Shown here: positions 13,390 to 27,415 of the stretch, piece by piece
Position numbering within the stretch: the first letter of the stretch is position 1
How the letters are laid out: each line of letters begins with the position of its first letter
Assembly: GCA_963277665.1 (NCBI GenBank)
Contig: OY728123.1
Coordinates: forward strand, 627,872,915-627,936,914
Source of the DNA: Viscum album
Taxonomy: Eukaryota; Streptophyta; Magnoliopsida; Santalales; Viscaceae
Length of the DNA: 64,000 bases
Direction: 5' to 3'
Made by a program: the position numbers and the translations under genes
The notes under the pieces: generated by a model
Seen by the model: the letters and a program-made list of their open reading frames with translations, nothing else
Databases searched by the model: none
Told to the model about the DNA's origin: nothing

Positions 13390-14583
13390 AATTACTCTTT
13401 GATTCTAGTTATACATATTATATATTTTCCAACATCCATTTTAGTATTATTACAAAATTAAAAAAATTTGGAAGTTTAGTTATATGTGAAAATGAAAAAT
13501 TGTTAAATTATCCCATGTATAAAATAACTCCCCGTCCAAATTAGCATAATAGATTTCATAGTGGTCCATGTTATTCTTAATTTAGTGGAATTTTAGTCTA
13601 TTCTAGGAATAGCATTTTTTTATATAGGGAAATCATAAATAATAAGGAGGGGGATATCACCGTTCATATTCTGAATCACTATAATATTATATACATGTTC
13701 AGGGAGGTGGATGTATGTCCTTTGGAATCATCATCAAAATAACTGATAGTATTTACTCATGTTGAATGGTATCTGGCTAAAATTATTTAGAATTAGGAAA
13801 ATTACATCCTTGATGACATCCTTGATGAAATTCTTCTATTTTAGAATATGGTGATGTGTTTTTAGTTGAATTATATGGTCTCCCACCTAGCCTTGAGTTT
13901 TAGTTCTCATTCAATATTATAACTGGATAGATTCTTATATCCATGTATATATATCGAATGGAAATGTTTGAACATTATGATATAAAGAATATTACTCTAG
14001 AGAATCTATATAAAGGGTTTATACACCCTTGTTCTTCAACATGTAGTGCCTCGATCCTCATCATCAATATAAAGGATTTCCCAATGCACCACTTCCATGA
14101 ATATCATGTGCTTTAAAATTAAAATAATGAACGTGTATGATCTTCCACTAAATGATTATTTTTATTAGATATTTGGATCCTAGAACATATCTATGTTGGA
14201 TCATTGATCGAGATATTTTGAGGTAATGGTTAAGAAGGAAGATATCCTAATGACTACTTGATATATAATTTATAGGAACTATAAGTTTATAGTTATTCCA
14301 TTTGGACACAGAAATTCTCCATCTATCATAATTTACAGGAATAATAGACTCATTATAAATTTTAATTTATATGTTTTTCATATCCTTTAATGAAATTTTT
14401 TTATCGATTCCAAAATAATGTATGAACCTTGGGTGAATTTGGATGATGTGTTGAAGAACATTAAAAAAGAATTTTATGTGTGAGGAATACTAAATGTGAT
14501 TTTAATGTATAAAATTACATTATAAAGGAAAAAATGTAACTAAAAAAGTGATATCATTTGATCATTCAAAAACAGAAGCAATT
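13390..14583 (+). pseudogene. Element B: protease and reverse transcriptase, cut by element C
   Basis: LLFDSSYTYYIFS at 13392-13430 matches the LFDSGATHSFIS active site of gypsy aspartic protease. At about 13838-13900 ILEYGDVFLVELYGLPPSLEF matches the RT N-terminal FPDVFPEELPGLPPDREIEF block, followed by LENLYKGFIHP (GFIRP block). At 14293 VIPFGHRNSPSII matches the [13 protein letters not shown] motif, and at 14508-14582 ISFDHSKTEAI matches ISVDPAKTEAI. The catalytic FIDD box is unreadable. The match ends at 14583, where the inverted element C begins, and resumes at 26834. Confidence 0.7.
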
Positions 14584-17500
14584 TAACGATGACCCACATA
14601 AAACCCCATACATTTCAAACATGTATATATTAACTGAATCTATGACTATTCATTATATAACATAATGATCCATGAATAATTTTTATAGTCATCTTGCATT
14701 TGGAAACATGGATATATACTCAACTAGTTCAAAAGTGAACTACATGATATCCCACTATGTTTTTCATACCCATAATCCTTGTTAGTCTTATCATAAATAA
14801 TGACATAATTTATAACATGGAGAGAGGAAACATAATAAAATAGTGATCTCAAATGCTAAGTAAGGGCAATCAAAGAATATATCAATGATCACTTAAAAAT
14901 AATGAGATAAAAAGGGTATGATGAAATGAGAAATGAAATTTTAAAATGATACCCTTCATATCATAGATCATAATTTGAACAACGGAATTAAGAGTGGTAG
15001 TTCACATTACATGAATCACAATGACATAAAAAATATGAGAAACTAGTCTATAACATAGACATAATACATGTGTTTGTAACATAAATATAAGTATAGAAAA
15101 TAATTTTTATATTTTTCATATTTTACTGATAATACTATATTAGTGGTTTAGTTTCACTCGGTAAACTATATTCGCAGTTATTGTTCACTACCAATATTAT
15201 CATAGTGGAAAGAGTTCCTTACTGGAATAGGTTCACTCACCATTATAGTCCAAATTATCTTTCCTGACATCCACCTTTACTAAGTGAATTGGATGGATAT
15301 ATAATTTCATTCCCATATATTTAATAATTAATATAAATAATATGTGTTCCAAAACATAATAAAATAACCATCATATCTTATCCACTAAAAATGAAATTGG
15401 TCTCATAAACATTTCATCTTAACTTAACTCATGGTAAAGAAATGGGTTTCATCAAGACAGTGTCATCATAGTCATAAACCATCTTTAGAAATATTATTGA
15501 TGGTATCTTTGAATCGTATCCCCACTTTATATTTTGTAACATTTTAGGATTTTATATTATAATCTAAATGTCTTTAAAAGATCATTTAGATCATTTAGAG
15601 TGGAAAATACAATGTTCACTTTGCTATCAAATAATTAAAAACTGAAAATTTCTTGAATACTAATGAAAAAACTTAATTTTAAAATTATGAATTAAAAATA
15701 ATGTAAACGTTATATCATTTTTTTGTCATGGTAAAATCTTTTAATGTCGTATAAGTCAAAATAAAACATTTCATTCACACATTTTTAGAAAAAACAAAAA
15801 GTACCTCATTTAATAAAATAATAATATTTATTTCAATAAAATTTATAAAAAATAAAACCTATTTTTGAAATAACATTATTAAATATTATTTTAATGATCA
15901 TGAAATTATTTATTTTTTTAAATACTACGATATGGATGGAAATGGATTTTAAACCGATGATTGATATAATGTAGTGTTAACTTAAAAAAATCATTCTATC
16001 GCTTTGGTACATAATGATATAAAAATGGGAATAATAAATATATTACCCATATCTAACAAGTGTATAAGAAACTTCATGACATTAATGAGATTTATATCAT
16101 GAATTATTATCATAGTAATCATAATCATAAATAATCTTGATAAATAATGAGAGTGTAACATGAAACACTTACCTTTGTTCGGACTTCCTTCGTATCTGTT
16201 CGAACCACCTGTATACTAAATATATGTTTATTATACATCTATTATAGAATAATATTAATATATATATATATATGTATGTATATATATACATATCATGCCA
16301 ATTAATTTACTTATAAACCTTAATTAACTTTATGTTAACAGTTTTTCATGAATATCACTTTTCCAGGTCATAAAATCTTCATTTTACAAATAGGTTTTGG
16401 TTCTGTAGTTTTAGACCGTGTATGTTGATCATGGATGAATTATTCCATAATTTTAATCATATTATTAATATAATATATTTTCAATATATAAATATTTAGA
16501 TTCATCAGTAATGTTATTTATAGAAAAATGAATTACACCATTCTTAGAGATGGTATGCCATACACACACATGAGTGTGATTTTAATTTTATGATAAATTA
16601 AATAAAAGAAAGTAAAATAATAATTAACCATTATAGAGTAATTATTATACAACAAAAATCACATATATTCATAAAATCTATCTTTATTACTATCCTTGTA
16701 TAATAGAAATTAATGACGGATCACATCACTTGGTGGAGCTAGATTTCTACACATATGTATGATTGATATTATCATTTTCCATTGGATTATATGGTAAGAA
16801 GATATATGTGATATTATAATTACATAATTACTATAATTTTACAAATATAATATATAGAAATTATACAAAAAACTATATCCAGCCATTATATTCGATGATG
16901 AGAAACAAATTATATCATCCCATGAGGTTGTAGTCCTTCATACACATGATCTATAGTTTCTTCTCAAATTTTATAGGATGTGTTTTTTGTCAAATAAGAG
17001 ACTATAGGTCATGGATAGGTATTTATTAAATTTATAACTATATTAATTGGATTAACCAATAGTCTATTTATGTCTAGAGATAAGAGGAGATGTGGTGTCA
17101 ATTTATTAATTGTAGAGATGTCCAAATCAATTTTTTGGAAAAGAATAAAATATATTATAGTCTTATTGAGACTAAATGGATAGAAAATGGACCATTACCA
17201 AATTTTAGGTTATATAGGGTAAAAATATGTTCATGAAATAAAATTTATATAACTTTCAGGTATTTTAACCCATATCAATATAAATTAACAAACATATTAA
17301 TATATTCTAAATTTATCCTCTGAGACAAATTATTAATAATTTTTAATATTGTTTATGAAAAAACAATGGTTTTACTATAATACCACATATTAATTTGTAT
17401 TATTCAAAATATTAAATATAATTTATTTATTTTAGGTCACATAAGATGAAGAATTTAATTGAATATTGACTATGAAAACACAACGAAAATTCATTTTCAA

Positions 17501-18301
17501 AAAATTATTGTTTACTAAGAATTAAAGGTTTATATATTTAAATATAACATAAAAATAATTTTGGAGAAGTTATTTTGTATAAAAATATTATAATATAAAT
17601 TATATTATTTTTAAGATAATTTAGAACAACTTTTAGCATTAAATATTATTTATTTGAGGTGAAAAGTTTTATTAAAAATATATATTATAAATAATCATTG
17701 AAAAATTAATATTTATTGAAAATTAAAAACAAATCACTTTAAGATGTTTTTTTAATGTTTTTTTAAAAACTAAATTTCACTATATAAAATAAGTTTCGTA
17801 AAACATTAAAAAATAAAATTTTGAAAAAGTCCAAAAAACCAATCAGAACAACATTTTAAAAATGTAAAATTTCAATAATAAATATAGATTTCTTTTGATA
17901 TCATTTATAGAAAAAATGTAAATGAAACATAAAACAATTTAATGAATTTATAATATATTACTTCATTTAATTAATTTAACAATATTGGTTAATTTAATAT
18001 ATTATGATAAAAACACGTTGCGTGCATAAAATAATTTTTAGAAAAACATTTCATTGATTTTTAATTGATTTTTATTCAAAATTTAATTCAATTTATAACC
18101 AGGGAATTTATTTTATATAAATTTAAACAAAATACTTTTAATAATTTATTTTTTTCCATTCAATGAAAAAAATTACATCTAGGTTGTAATGGTATGATTT
18201 ATTATTATTCATTTAGATTTGTTGGTGTGTATATCGCAATCTCTTATAGAGATTAAATATAATTAAAATGAAATATACCTAAATTTAATATGGTGTAAGA
18301 T
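14584..18301 (-). repeat. Element C 3' LTR
   Basis: Read on the - strand it starts near 18301 (CTTACACCATATTAAATTTA, compare TGTAACATCCTCAGATTTTA in element D) and ends at 14584 (compare GGTCATTATA). The stretch 16168-16215 is the complement of the element D LTR segment at 36212-36256 and carries the same tail, AAAGGTAAG. It pairs with 22979-26833, for example 14695-14960 with 23103-23370. A (TA)n microsatellite lies at 16258-16292. Confidence 0.65.
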
Positions 18302-21300
18302 TATTCATCAAATAATATAAATTTACCCATTTAAATTATGTTACTAAGATCCAAAGAAATATCTCTACCTCAACGCGTCCTGAGGATCCCACATTGATTC
18401 TTTGATGGTTTCATTCCTTTATAGAACATTAACCTGGTGACTATTTTTCTTCCATATCACCTTATGTAGATCATTCAATAATTATATAGCTTTATCTTCA
18501 TATAAATGTGTATGTTATAGGGGTATGACCTTTAATTTTAGTTCATTTGATAGATTAGGAAAGTACTTCCTCAAGAGAGATACACGAATCATATCCGAAT
18601 TTGGCAGCAGTTTGATTGAAGTTCCATGAAAAAAGCTACCATTACTCTTTAATAAGGAATGATGAAATGGAAAATATACCATGAAATTAGATTTTATTTA
18701 TTTACAAATATCATAACCTTATTCCGTGGAAATATTTTTAGATAAAACCTCTCACCATGTTCAAATTCTCTATTATCCCTATAATTGTGGGATAACTTTT
18801 CTAACAACTTTCAGCTAACTTGATTTGTTGTTGAATGTCTCTAAATGACCTTTCTATTTCTTCAGATAACTGAGGTACCAAAATTTTTATTTATATAAAT
18901 TTTTCTAATAATGTAATATTCAGACAATTATTTCCATATATTTATCCATAAGGACCCATCTCATTGATTGTGTTAAATATATTATTTTATAAAAACTCAA
19001 CAGGAGGAAGGTGCTAATCTAATCCCAAATTTAAATCAATTGAACATGATCCCAAATTTCGTTATTGGGGTTTAATGGTTATATCAAATTGAATATATTT
19101 TTAATGATGTTATGTTGTACTGATACAATTTTTAGTATTTAAATCGATTAGAATACATCGCAATAAATTTGTGGTAAACCTCATATCCTGATTAGAAATA
19201 TAATAATGTTATACACTATGAAAAATTCCAACATACTTAAAATAATTTTTATTTTTTACCCTATCTATACATCTTCTTAAATCAAGGATGAATATATATT
19301 GATGAACTATATGACATACCCTATAATTCCTTCATCATGTCTAGAATGCATATATACCATACATAGCTTTTTAAACTTATCCTTCCATCACAATCATTAT
19401 TAAAATAATATTTATTTAGTACCCTTTTATGTATCAATTAATCTCTATTATTCGCATCATTAATCATAACTTGGATACATGGTTGAACACTACATTAAGA
19501 AAGATAATATTTGTACCCGTTAATTAATATTTAATTCTCCAATTTTTCAAAATCCATAAATATTGTAAATTTTTGATCATCAACATATATAATGTAGGAT
19601 GATAATTTTGAATTAGGTAATCTGTCACTTTGTTCGTATTCACTATGGGAAGTGTTTTGAGAATTCTTAATGACTAATCATCCCCAACCATCTTCTATAA
19701 TGAATATTCAACTCTTCTTGTTTGTGAATATTATTTTACCTATTATGATCAATATATATGTCACATATTTATTCACAGTGAAATTTTATGCATATATTTA
19801 ATGAAAAAATAACCATTTATAATACTAAATAATTTGTTGTTATTCTTTCACTTGAACCTTCAATTTTCATGGGGCATAAGCTATCAGAAAATATTTATAC
19901 AAGATATTTCATCATATTCCATTCTACAATGTGTCAAAAAAGATCACAATCTAGTCTCAATATTAGGTTAATGTTAGAAATGTGTTCTAAATAACCTCTT
20001 ATTCAGTTCCTAGATATTTTTAATTAATTTATCTGCCTAATGAAATATATCGTCCTTATAAGTTAACATGGACCGTGAATTATATATCCAGGAAAATGCC
20101 TTTATAATTAAATATTAAACCCTAGAAAAACTAAGAAAAATTATATGTTCAATCACATAGGTTTTACATTTCCAACATTTAAAAAAAATATTTTTTAATG
20201 GATGAAATAACTTACCTTATCATGAAAATATAAAAAAACAGTTGAATCTTTTTCTAAAAGCACATTCAAATTTTTTATATTAATTAAATACATTATCCTT
20301 TCAAAGCGTCTTTAGTACAACATTCAAGAAATATTCTAGATCATCTTTTATAAATTTTTAGATTATAATATCATTTATAAATTCTACCAAAAACTGATCA
20401 ACGTATTCATTAAAGGAACTATAAATTAAATTCCTGAATATAGTAGATGAATAAGTAATGCCAATTGGCATCACTAAATTTTTGTATTGTTAATACATTA
20501 TAACAAATATGTCTTTATTATAACAATATTTTTTCCCACAACTGATGATATATTTAATGAAGATCAATATTCAAAAATTAATGACCGCCATATAGTTGAC
20601 AAAACGTATCATCAAGATGGAGTAGGGGATAAATGATCCTCATAGTTGACATGTTATGTTCGTTATAATAAATTAAATGTTATATTGATCAATCGCCCGT
20701 CGTAATAAAAATATTAGTTGTGCAACAATGTGAATAACATGGCAGAATAAATTCATATTGTTATATTCATTATGTATATTTATTAATTACATAAACTTAA
20801 TTAGGGTCATTCTATAGACTCATTGAAATAGATTTAGAACTAGGTATGATTTTTATTGAGAACTAATAATCATTATTTAGTGCAAAACTAGTAAAGTATT
20901 CGGAATAAAAACAAAAAAAACTTATAAAAAACATGAATATCTTCAATGTGGTTTTATTACCGACCAAATTGTCAACCACTCCATTTTAATAGAATTAAAA
21001 ACCCATAAAATGGAGTTTATTTCAATCATGTTTTCATAATTTTCATCACATTGATAAATGATAGTAGGTTGGTTTATAATGTCAAAAATGAATTAATTCC
21101 CTTGTAAATTTATGTAAAATCTATGTAGAGAAAGGTTATCCATGAATATTATATCATCAAATTAAACTAGAGTGAGGATAAATTTTTTTTGATAAGAATG
21201 TTCACAGATCCATCTTCCATAAAAGAGTTATAGACATAAAATTTGATCATCATTACATCAGTGGTTTTTAACTATAATTCAACATCAAATTTTATGTGGT

Positions 21301-22978
21301 ATTTTGAGACCCTTTAGAGATTATTTGGATATAAAATATAGAATATATCCATATTCAAATATGATATTAAAAATTCTATAGTGGATGATTTAAGTACCCT
21401 TTACCACATAATTATCATACCCTATATTGGTGAAAGTTGAAACATAAGATTTACCTTTGTCTTATAGCTTAAGAGGATTATGTCATTGTTCATCAACCTT
21501 AACCTTTATATTTTATATTGGGTTTGTATAATTACTAGTCTCATTAAATTTGATACAATATAGTGTATTTGGTGAGTTAAATTTATATTTTTCTAATTTA
21601 TTATTGTTAGATAACTTATTCTTGTCACTTTATCATTCTATTATATTATAACCTTCATTCCACACATAAAACATTTTCCTATCCACATATGATAATCTTC
21701 TCAAGAATTCCATGCCTAGTTAAACTTTAAAAGAAGGAAAATATTCTTCTTTCATTGTTTTTCTAGTTTTTTTTAATTAAATTCTTATTTTCATGTCAAA
21801 AACATGATATTTATGGGTAACTATAATATAAATTTCCACAATCATGGAATATATAATATTTTATTTATATATATAGAGGTACCCTATAGATAATTACATT
21901 TATAGACATTATTTCAATACACTAATGAATTGATAAACCATTAATTTTCATTATATTATAACACCATAATCATACCAAACTAGTATTATAAAATTATCCT
22001 CATAGGTTTCAATAGATTAATAAACCATCTACTTCTAGAATAGCAATATTTTTTGCATTTTTTCTTTCACGATTAGGAGGAATTTTCTTTTGGAAAAATA
22101 ATATCTTATCCAAATCCCGATCTATGGAGTCAATTTCTTCTTGATACGTTATATTCAGTATAAGAATATGATTTTATCAACTTAACCATAAAAATGATAG
22201 AGAAGAAAAATATCTTATTTGTCTTTCTATGAATGGAGAACGAAAAATATCATTTTTTTCTCAATGACTGGTGGATTAGCAGAGCCACTAAAATAATGTG
22301 GATTTTTCATCGAGAAGGGATTAATGGAATAATGTTCCATCATTATATTTCTAAGAAGCTTATCATGATTTAAACCTTGAGAAATATTTGTAAGGGAAAA
22401 AAGAATTTATATTCCATCTCCTATAACATCTTCTTTTATTAGACGAAATTAATTCATTTCCTAGTATATTCAGTATTAAAATGGGTCCCTTGTGTCGTGT
22501 CCTTGACTGAAATCATAAAATATAGTGTGATAAATGATAATAATACCGTGAAACAACATGATAATGAAAAATAAGTTATATATATATATATATATATAAA
22601 TTTTTCAGTCAATGAAACCTTAAATTCAACCTTGGTTCTTAATTCTCAGTGTCTTTTCAAATCCCTTAATAGAGGATGTAATGGAATTCTGAATTAAACT
22701 AAGAACATCCCTAAGATATTCAAAAAATTTCTTCCCAAAGTTTACAATGAATGGTTTCTAGAATGAATGTTTATGTACACTCAACAAAATTTTTTTTTCT
22801 GTTCATTACCTCTTGTTTCATCTATGTGAAAATCCCATGTTATTATTATATCCATTTAGGGTTGTTTTTCTTAAAAAACTGTACTCCTTATTTACCAAAA
22901 AATATGAAATTATTTTATAACTAGGGTTTTCATAAGTTTTGTTACAAATGTTTTCTCATCCAAGTATTCAAATGATAA
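18302..22978 (-). pseudogene. Element C internal region (Gag-Pol remnant)
   Basis: Three - strand blocks are legible, in correct order from right to left. Gag lies near 22320-22080: HYFSGSANPPVIEKK against the PPSFSGSTNPLIAEQW block of element D, then IFLLYHFYG. RT lies near 20490-20340: VMPIGITYSSTIFRNL, then DQFLVEFINDIII against [16 protein letters not shown] and [12 protein letters not shown]. The integrase tail lies near 18620-18365. The FIDD box reads FIND, so an RT metal-binding residue is altered. The protease, RNase H and integrase core between these blocks are too decayed for me to place. Stops and frameshifts are everywhere. Confidence 0.65.
18365..18620 (-). pseudogene. Element C: integrase end with chromodomain-like tail
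   Basis: Reading leftward from about 18612, LPPNSDMIRVSLLRKYFP matches LPPNLSHVHDVFHVSLLKKYIP of element D. At about 18440-18370, QVNVL, stop, RNETIKESMWDPQDALR matches the VKVLWRNxxxEEATWExEDxxR block that closes chromovirus integrases of the Tekay/Del type. In that family the chromodomain guides integration to marked chromatin; here it is a dead remnant. The clear match to this tail is the best evidence for lineage and orientation of element C. Confidence 0.7.
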
Positions 22979-25900
22979 ATAAACCATGATTTTATAAAAA
23001 AATTATAAATATAAATTTTCATATATATATATTTCATATTAATAGATGAATATTCACTACAAATCCTAATGATTCGTGATCGAATTGACTTGTAGTAGTG
23101 CCTTTGGAAGCATAGATACATAAAAAACTAGTTCAAAAGTGAAAAACATCATATAAAAATATTATCATTATAGTAGTAACCCTACTAAACTTATCAAACA
23201 TAAAATATTTATTGATAATAAGGGGAGAGGAAACATATGAAATGGTGAGATCATATGATTAATAAATTTAATCGTGGTGGATATCAGTGATCACATAAAT
23301 ATAACTAGTGAAAAATGGTATAATATATGGTTAATAATATTTGAAAACCATATACAAAATATCATAGATCAAAATTTGTTTCACCGAATAGTTCAAAAAT
23401 GTTCATAATAAATCAATCATAAATGAATCGAATCGAATAATTCAAGAGATAATACCATAGAAATAATAAATGAGTTTGTGGTATAAATAATGAAATAAAT
23501 TTATTTAATTTTTATTAAAAAGTATTAATTTTGGGACTATCATAAAGCTTTGGGTTCACTCACTACACCATCATAGTATTCAAGGTTAACCCCCAAGTCT
23601 ATCGTAGATGAAAAAGACTCTTACAAACCATGTCTTAAAACCCATCCATGTTCAATTTATCTCTATAGAGATCCATATTTCCCCCAATGAATTTTAGGGA
23701 TACATAGTTTCAATTCCACCTATAATAAAATTAAAATCATACATATGTTTTTCAAAATGTCAAAAAACATTCATTATATCATAAATAATGAAAAGGAAAC
23801 AGGTTTTATAAATAATTCATCATAACATAACCCTAGAAAATGATATTGGTTTCACAAATATCTTTTTATCATAATCATAAACCATAATGAGAATAAATAA
23901 GGATGGATTAATTAGATAATTTCCCTAATAATTATTTTTTAACATCATTTTGTGTTATATTTCATTAAAAATGACATTAAATATCACATAGAACATTTAA
24001 TGGAAAAAATACCATCTTCACATTGATATAAAATTTTATAAATATTGAAATTTACCAAATATAAGAGATATTTTTTTCATTGAAGGTAACCTTGAAAAAA
24101 TAAAATGTTTTCTTAATATAATTGATCATTGATGGATGAGTGAAATTATGTTAAGTCCATATGAAATAAATAAAACATTTGGTTAATACATTTTTAAAAA
24201 TTCATAATGTACATAATTTGTAAAATGATAAGAATTTTCTTATTGCCCCATTGTGTAAAGAATATTAATGGGTGAAAAGTACATTAAAAAATCTTATTAT
24301 TAGGTTATGGAAATTATTTATATCATTTTAAACCATGGAAGTGGAAGAAAAAGGATTTTAAATTGAAGTGGAATGTAATTAAGGTTTTCCATTAAAATTT
24401 TATTTTTCGAATAATGACTTCATAAAGAGAGGAAAATGGAATGACATAAAATATATTCTGTATAAAAATACATAGGTCAATAAAATTATTTATATTATTC
24501 AGAGGTACCCTAAGAAATTTTATCATCATAATCTAAATCCAAAATAATAAATAATTACAATTAGATTTTAACAGAAGACCACTACCTTAGGTCTCACTTG
24601 TTTCATTAGTATTTGAACATGCTTTAAAATAAATCATCCTTTAATATAAATATTTATAAGAACCATAAAAATATATATCTTACTATATTTGATTTATTTA
24701 TAACTTTGTATCATTAGTTTATTAAAGATTCTTTATTAAAAATAGTACTCTCTGTGATAACTGCCAAATTTTATAGGTATAATTTTTTCCTTGTTTTGGT
24801 ACATGAAAATTGATCATGGTTAGACAATATAAATTATTTTTATAACTATATTATATATATATATTAATTATAAAAATATTTAGAGTTATCCATAAAATTT
24901 ATATATAGAATAATGAATGCCACTTTTCCTGGTGACGGTTAGACAAACATATGCATGAACAGTGTTTCAATTTTTTGATAGAAGGAAAAAACAATGATAA
25001 ATAATAATTAAAAATAATTGAGTAACTAATAAATCATATTCATAATATATAATCAATTAATAACTTCTCATTACAATCCATTTAAAATATAAATAAAAAA
25101 CTAATCATATCGCATGATGGCATCGGTAGTCCACATGTATGTATGAGCGACGTTCTCATTTTCAGAAAAACAGGAAGATAAAAAAGTTATATGTGATATG
25201 ATAATTAAATAATTATAATTGTTTTATAAATATAATATTTAGATAATAAATATATCATTATATCCATCCATTATAGGTGGTGGTGGAATAAAATTACATC
25301 GATTTGTGAGATAGTAGTCCATAGTACAAACAATTGTCATTTTTTATTCCCATTTCATGGAAAATGTTATGGATATTGGTTATTAAATTATCAAATCAAT
25401 TCATAAATACATGGAAGATAATTGTTTTATTATTTCCTCTGTTTTAATATTATATGAAGGAATTATATATGAATCAAAATTAAATGTGTTGTAAGAAAAT
25501 ATACATCTTCATCAAGAAAAATCTTCAAGATTATACCAAAATAATTCCTATTATGTTTTTATGAAATAAAAGGGGATATTTTCCCTAGGAAGGGATTAAT
25601 ATAATTTATATTTCTATGTTAACAGGGATCTTCAATTTTATAAATGATACAATAAGAGGTATTCTTTTATAAGTTGGGCAGAGGAACCATAACTTTTTTT
25701 TGAAAGGAATAAAATATATTAACTTATTATTCCCACTAAATATCTTGAATATTAAAATATTTGTTGTTGTAATATTTCCATATAATATAATTTATAAAAA
25801 ATTATTTTATCCTAACCCATATGTCATTTGTATACACTGATAAACCCAGTTTGAACCATAACTATGATTCAATAAATTTACTATTTTTAAAATTAATTAT

Positions 25901-26833
25901 GACCAAAAAATAACATGAATCTATTAGATAATATTAATTATTCGAATTAAAAATTAGAATAAAGTTTATCCAGTTAAAATGGAAGAAGATTCATAACGTA
26001 ATTTGATATTAAACATATAAATGCAAAGAAAATGTGTTTTCTGAAGAAAAATGTTTTTCTCAGTGTAATGTATTATTTTTATAAACATTCAACATAAAAT
26101 TGATTCAAATGTAATATTTTTTTTAAAATAGTATAATCTTAATAACATTAAATTAAAAAAAATTAACAAAATAAAACTACATAAAATCATCAATGAAAAA
26201 TATAATTTGTAATAAAAATCAGTATTTCCTCTATTAATCAAAAATTTGTCCATTTCATGAAATTCTAAAAAAAAGTAGAGATAATTTTGACATGTTAATT
26301 TTATAAATGGAGATTTATTATGAAAATAAATTTTCAATAAATCAAACAATTCAATTTTAATATAAATTTTCAATAAACTACAAAGTCACTTTTTAGAAAA
26401 ATTCATATCAAAAAACAATATTTTTTCATACAACATGACTAGAAAAATATTATATGAGTGATAAGTTTTTTAATATATAATATAAATATTACATTTAAAT
26501 AACTCCGCAATATATATAAATTTCATTAATTTATATAAAAACCCATTAGGCACATAAAAATAGTTTTTCCCTAAAAAACCATTCTTTTATATTCAAATTA
26601 TATTTATATTCACCCTTAATAAATTTATAATAAAATAATTTAATTTATATATGCCAAATTCATTCAATTTTAAAAAATTTGATATTTTTACGCATACCCG
26701 CAAATTTACTTTGTAGTTTATAATGGTATTCTATATTACGGTTTGTTTAGAATCAGGGTGTCATGTGTTGTAATCATTCATAGAGATTAAACGTATATAT
26801 AAAAAATACATCATAAAATATCTAGGTGTTATA
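22979..26833 (-). repeat. Element C 5' LTR
   Basis: On the - strand the LTR starts at 26833 (TATAACACCTAGATATTTTA, compare TGTAACATCCTCAGATTTTA) and ends near 22979. The stretch 24582-24625 is the complement of GTGAGACCTAAGGTAG, equivalent to CAGACCTAAGGTAAG in element D at 36240-36253. Pairing with 14584-18301 is visible at both ends (26745-26805 with 18210-18270). TA-rich microsatellites occur at 22577-22597 and 24850-24864. Confidence 0.65.
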
Positions 26834-27415
26834 TCCCTAACAAAAACCTAGGATTCAGATCTGTAGTTTACATGGATTAGATAGGTACTATAATCAATAT
26901 ATGAAAAACAGTTCATTATTTTCAAACCTACTTATAATGTTAACTCCAAATGTGGTTATGATTTTTTGGACAGATAATCCTGAGGAGATAATTAAAGAGT
27001 TAAAGAAGAGGATAATCACTAATATAATTCTCACAATACCCACTAATTGGGAATTATTATTGATATATAGTTACAAATCATTAAATTTCATGTTTTGTGT
27101 AGTCATGAAAGACAAAATTGTCTTAGGATATGTTTATGGATAATTAATGATCAACGATAATAACTACCCAAAAAGTTTTATATAATTAGATATACGTATA
27201 ATTTCATTAATGATTTTATAAAATTATATCTATGTCGATAATTGTGACATATATATATATTATTCAAGGCTTAAATATATTTTCACATAAAATGATATAA
27301 ATATGAGAAAATAAATCCAATTATAGATAATCAAGGATTATAGATGTTTAATCCATTATGATCCATGGAAGGATAATATATTGATTGATTATTCGAGTAA
27401 AAAAATCCCACAACC
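26834..27415 (+). pseudogene. Element B: RT C-terminus and RNase H, resumed after element C
   Basis: At 26873-26932 the + strand reads GLDRYYNQYMKNSSLFSNLL, matching [20 protein letters not shown] just downstream of where element B's RT broke off at 14583. The 80-codon open stretch 26901-27143 continues with WTDNPEEIIKELKKRI and ILTIPT, the WTxxCExxFxELKxxLxxAPVLTLP block, then YSYKSL for the YSDASK start of RNase H. Beyond it lie NYPK, then DIYIYYSRLKYIF ([13 protein letters not shown], catalytic Asp lost) and DYRCLIHYDPWK (DYDCxIxYHPGK). The open frame is a lucky uninterrupted piece of pol, not a separate gene. Confidence 0.75.

Larger units (their letters stand above)
14584..26833 (-). mobile_element. 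Element C: old Tekay-like Ty3/gypsy element, inverted, nested in element B
   Basis: About 12.25 kb on the - strand: 5' LTR 26833-22979, internal region 22978-18302, 3' LTR 18301-14584. Its proportions (3.7-3.9 kb LTRs, about 4.7 kb internal) and local LTR sequence match element D, so it is an older relative. Gag, RT and a chromodomain-like integrase tail are legible in the expected - strand order. Element B's RT breaks off at its left edge and resumes at its right edge. I see no target duplication; left flank gcaat and right flank tccct differ. Confidence 0.75.

Noticed and set aside
16258..16292. (TA)n and (CA)n tracts here and at 22577, 24850, 28993 and 48980
   Set aside because: Ordinary microsatellites in AT-rich DNA; not treated as regulatory or as CRISPR-like repeats.
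26089..26373. 94-codon open frame on the - strand
   Set aside because: Low-complexity Phe/Ile/Lys-rich translation of AT-rich LTR sequence in element C; no motif.
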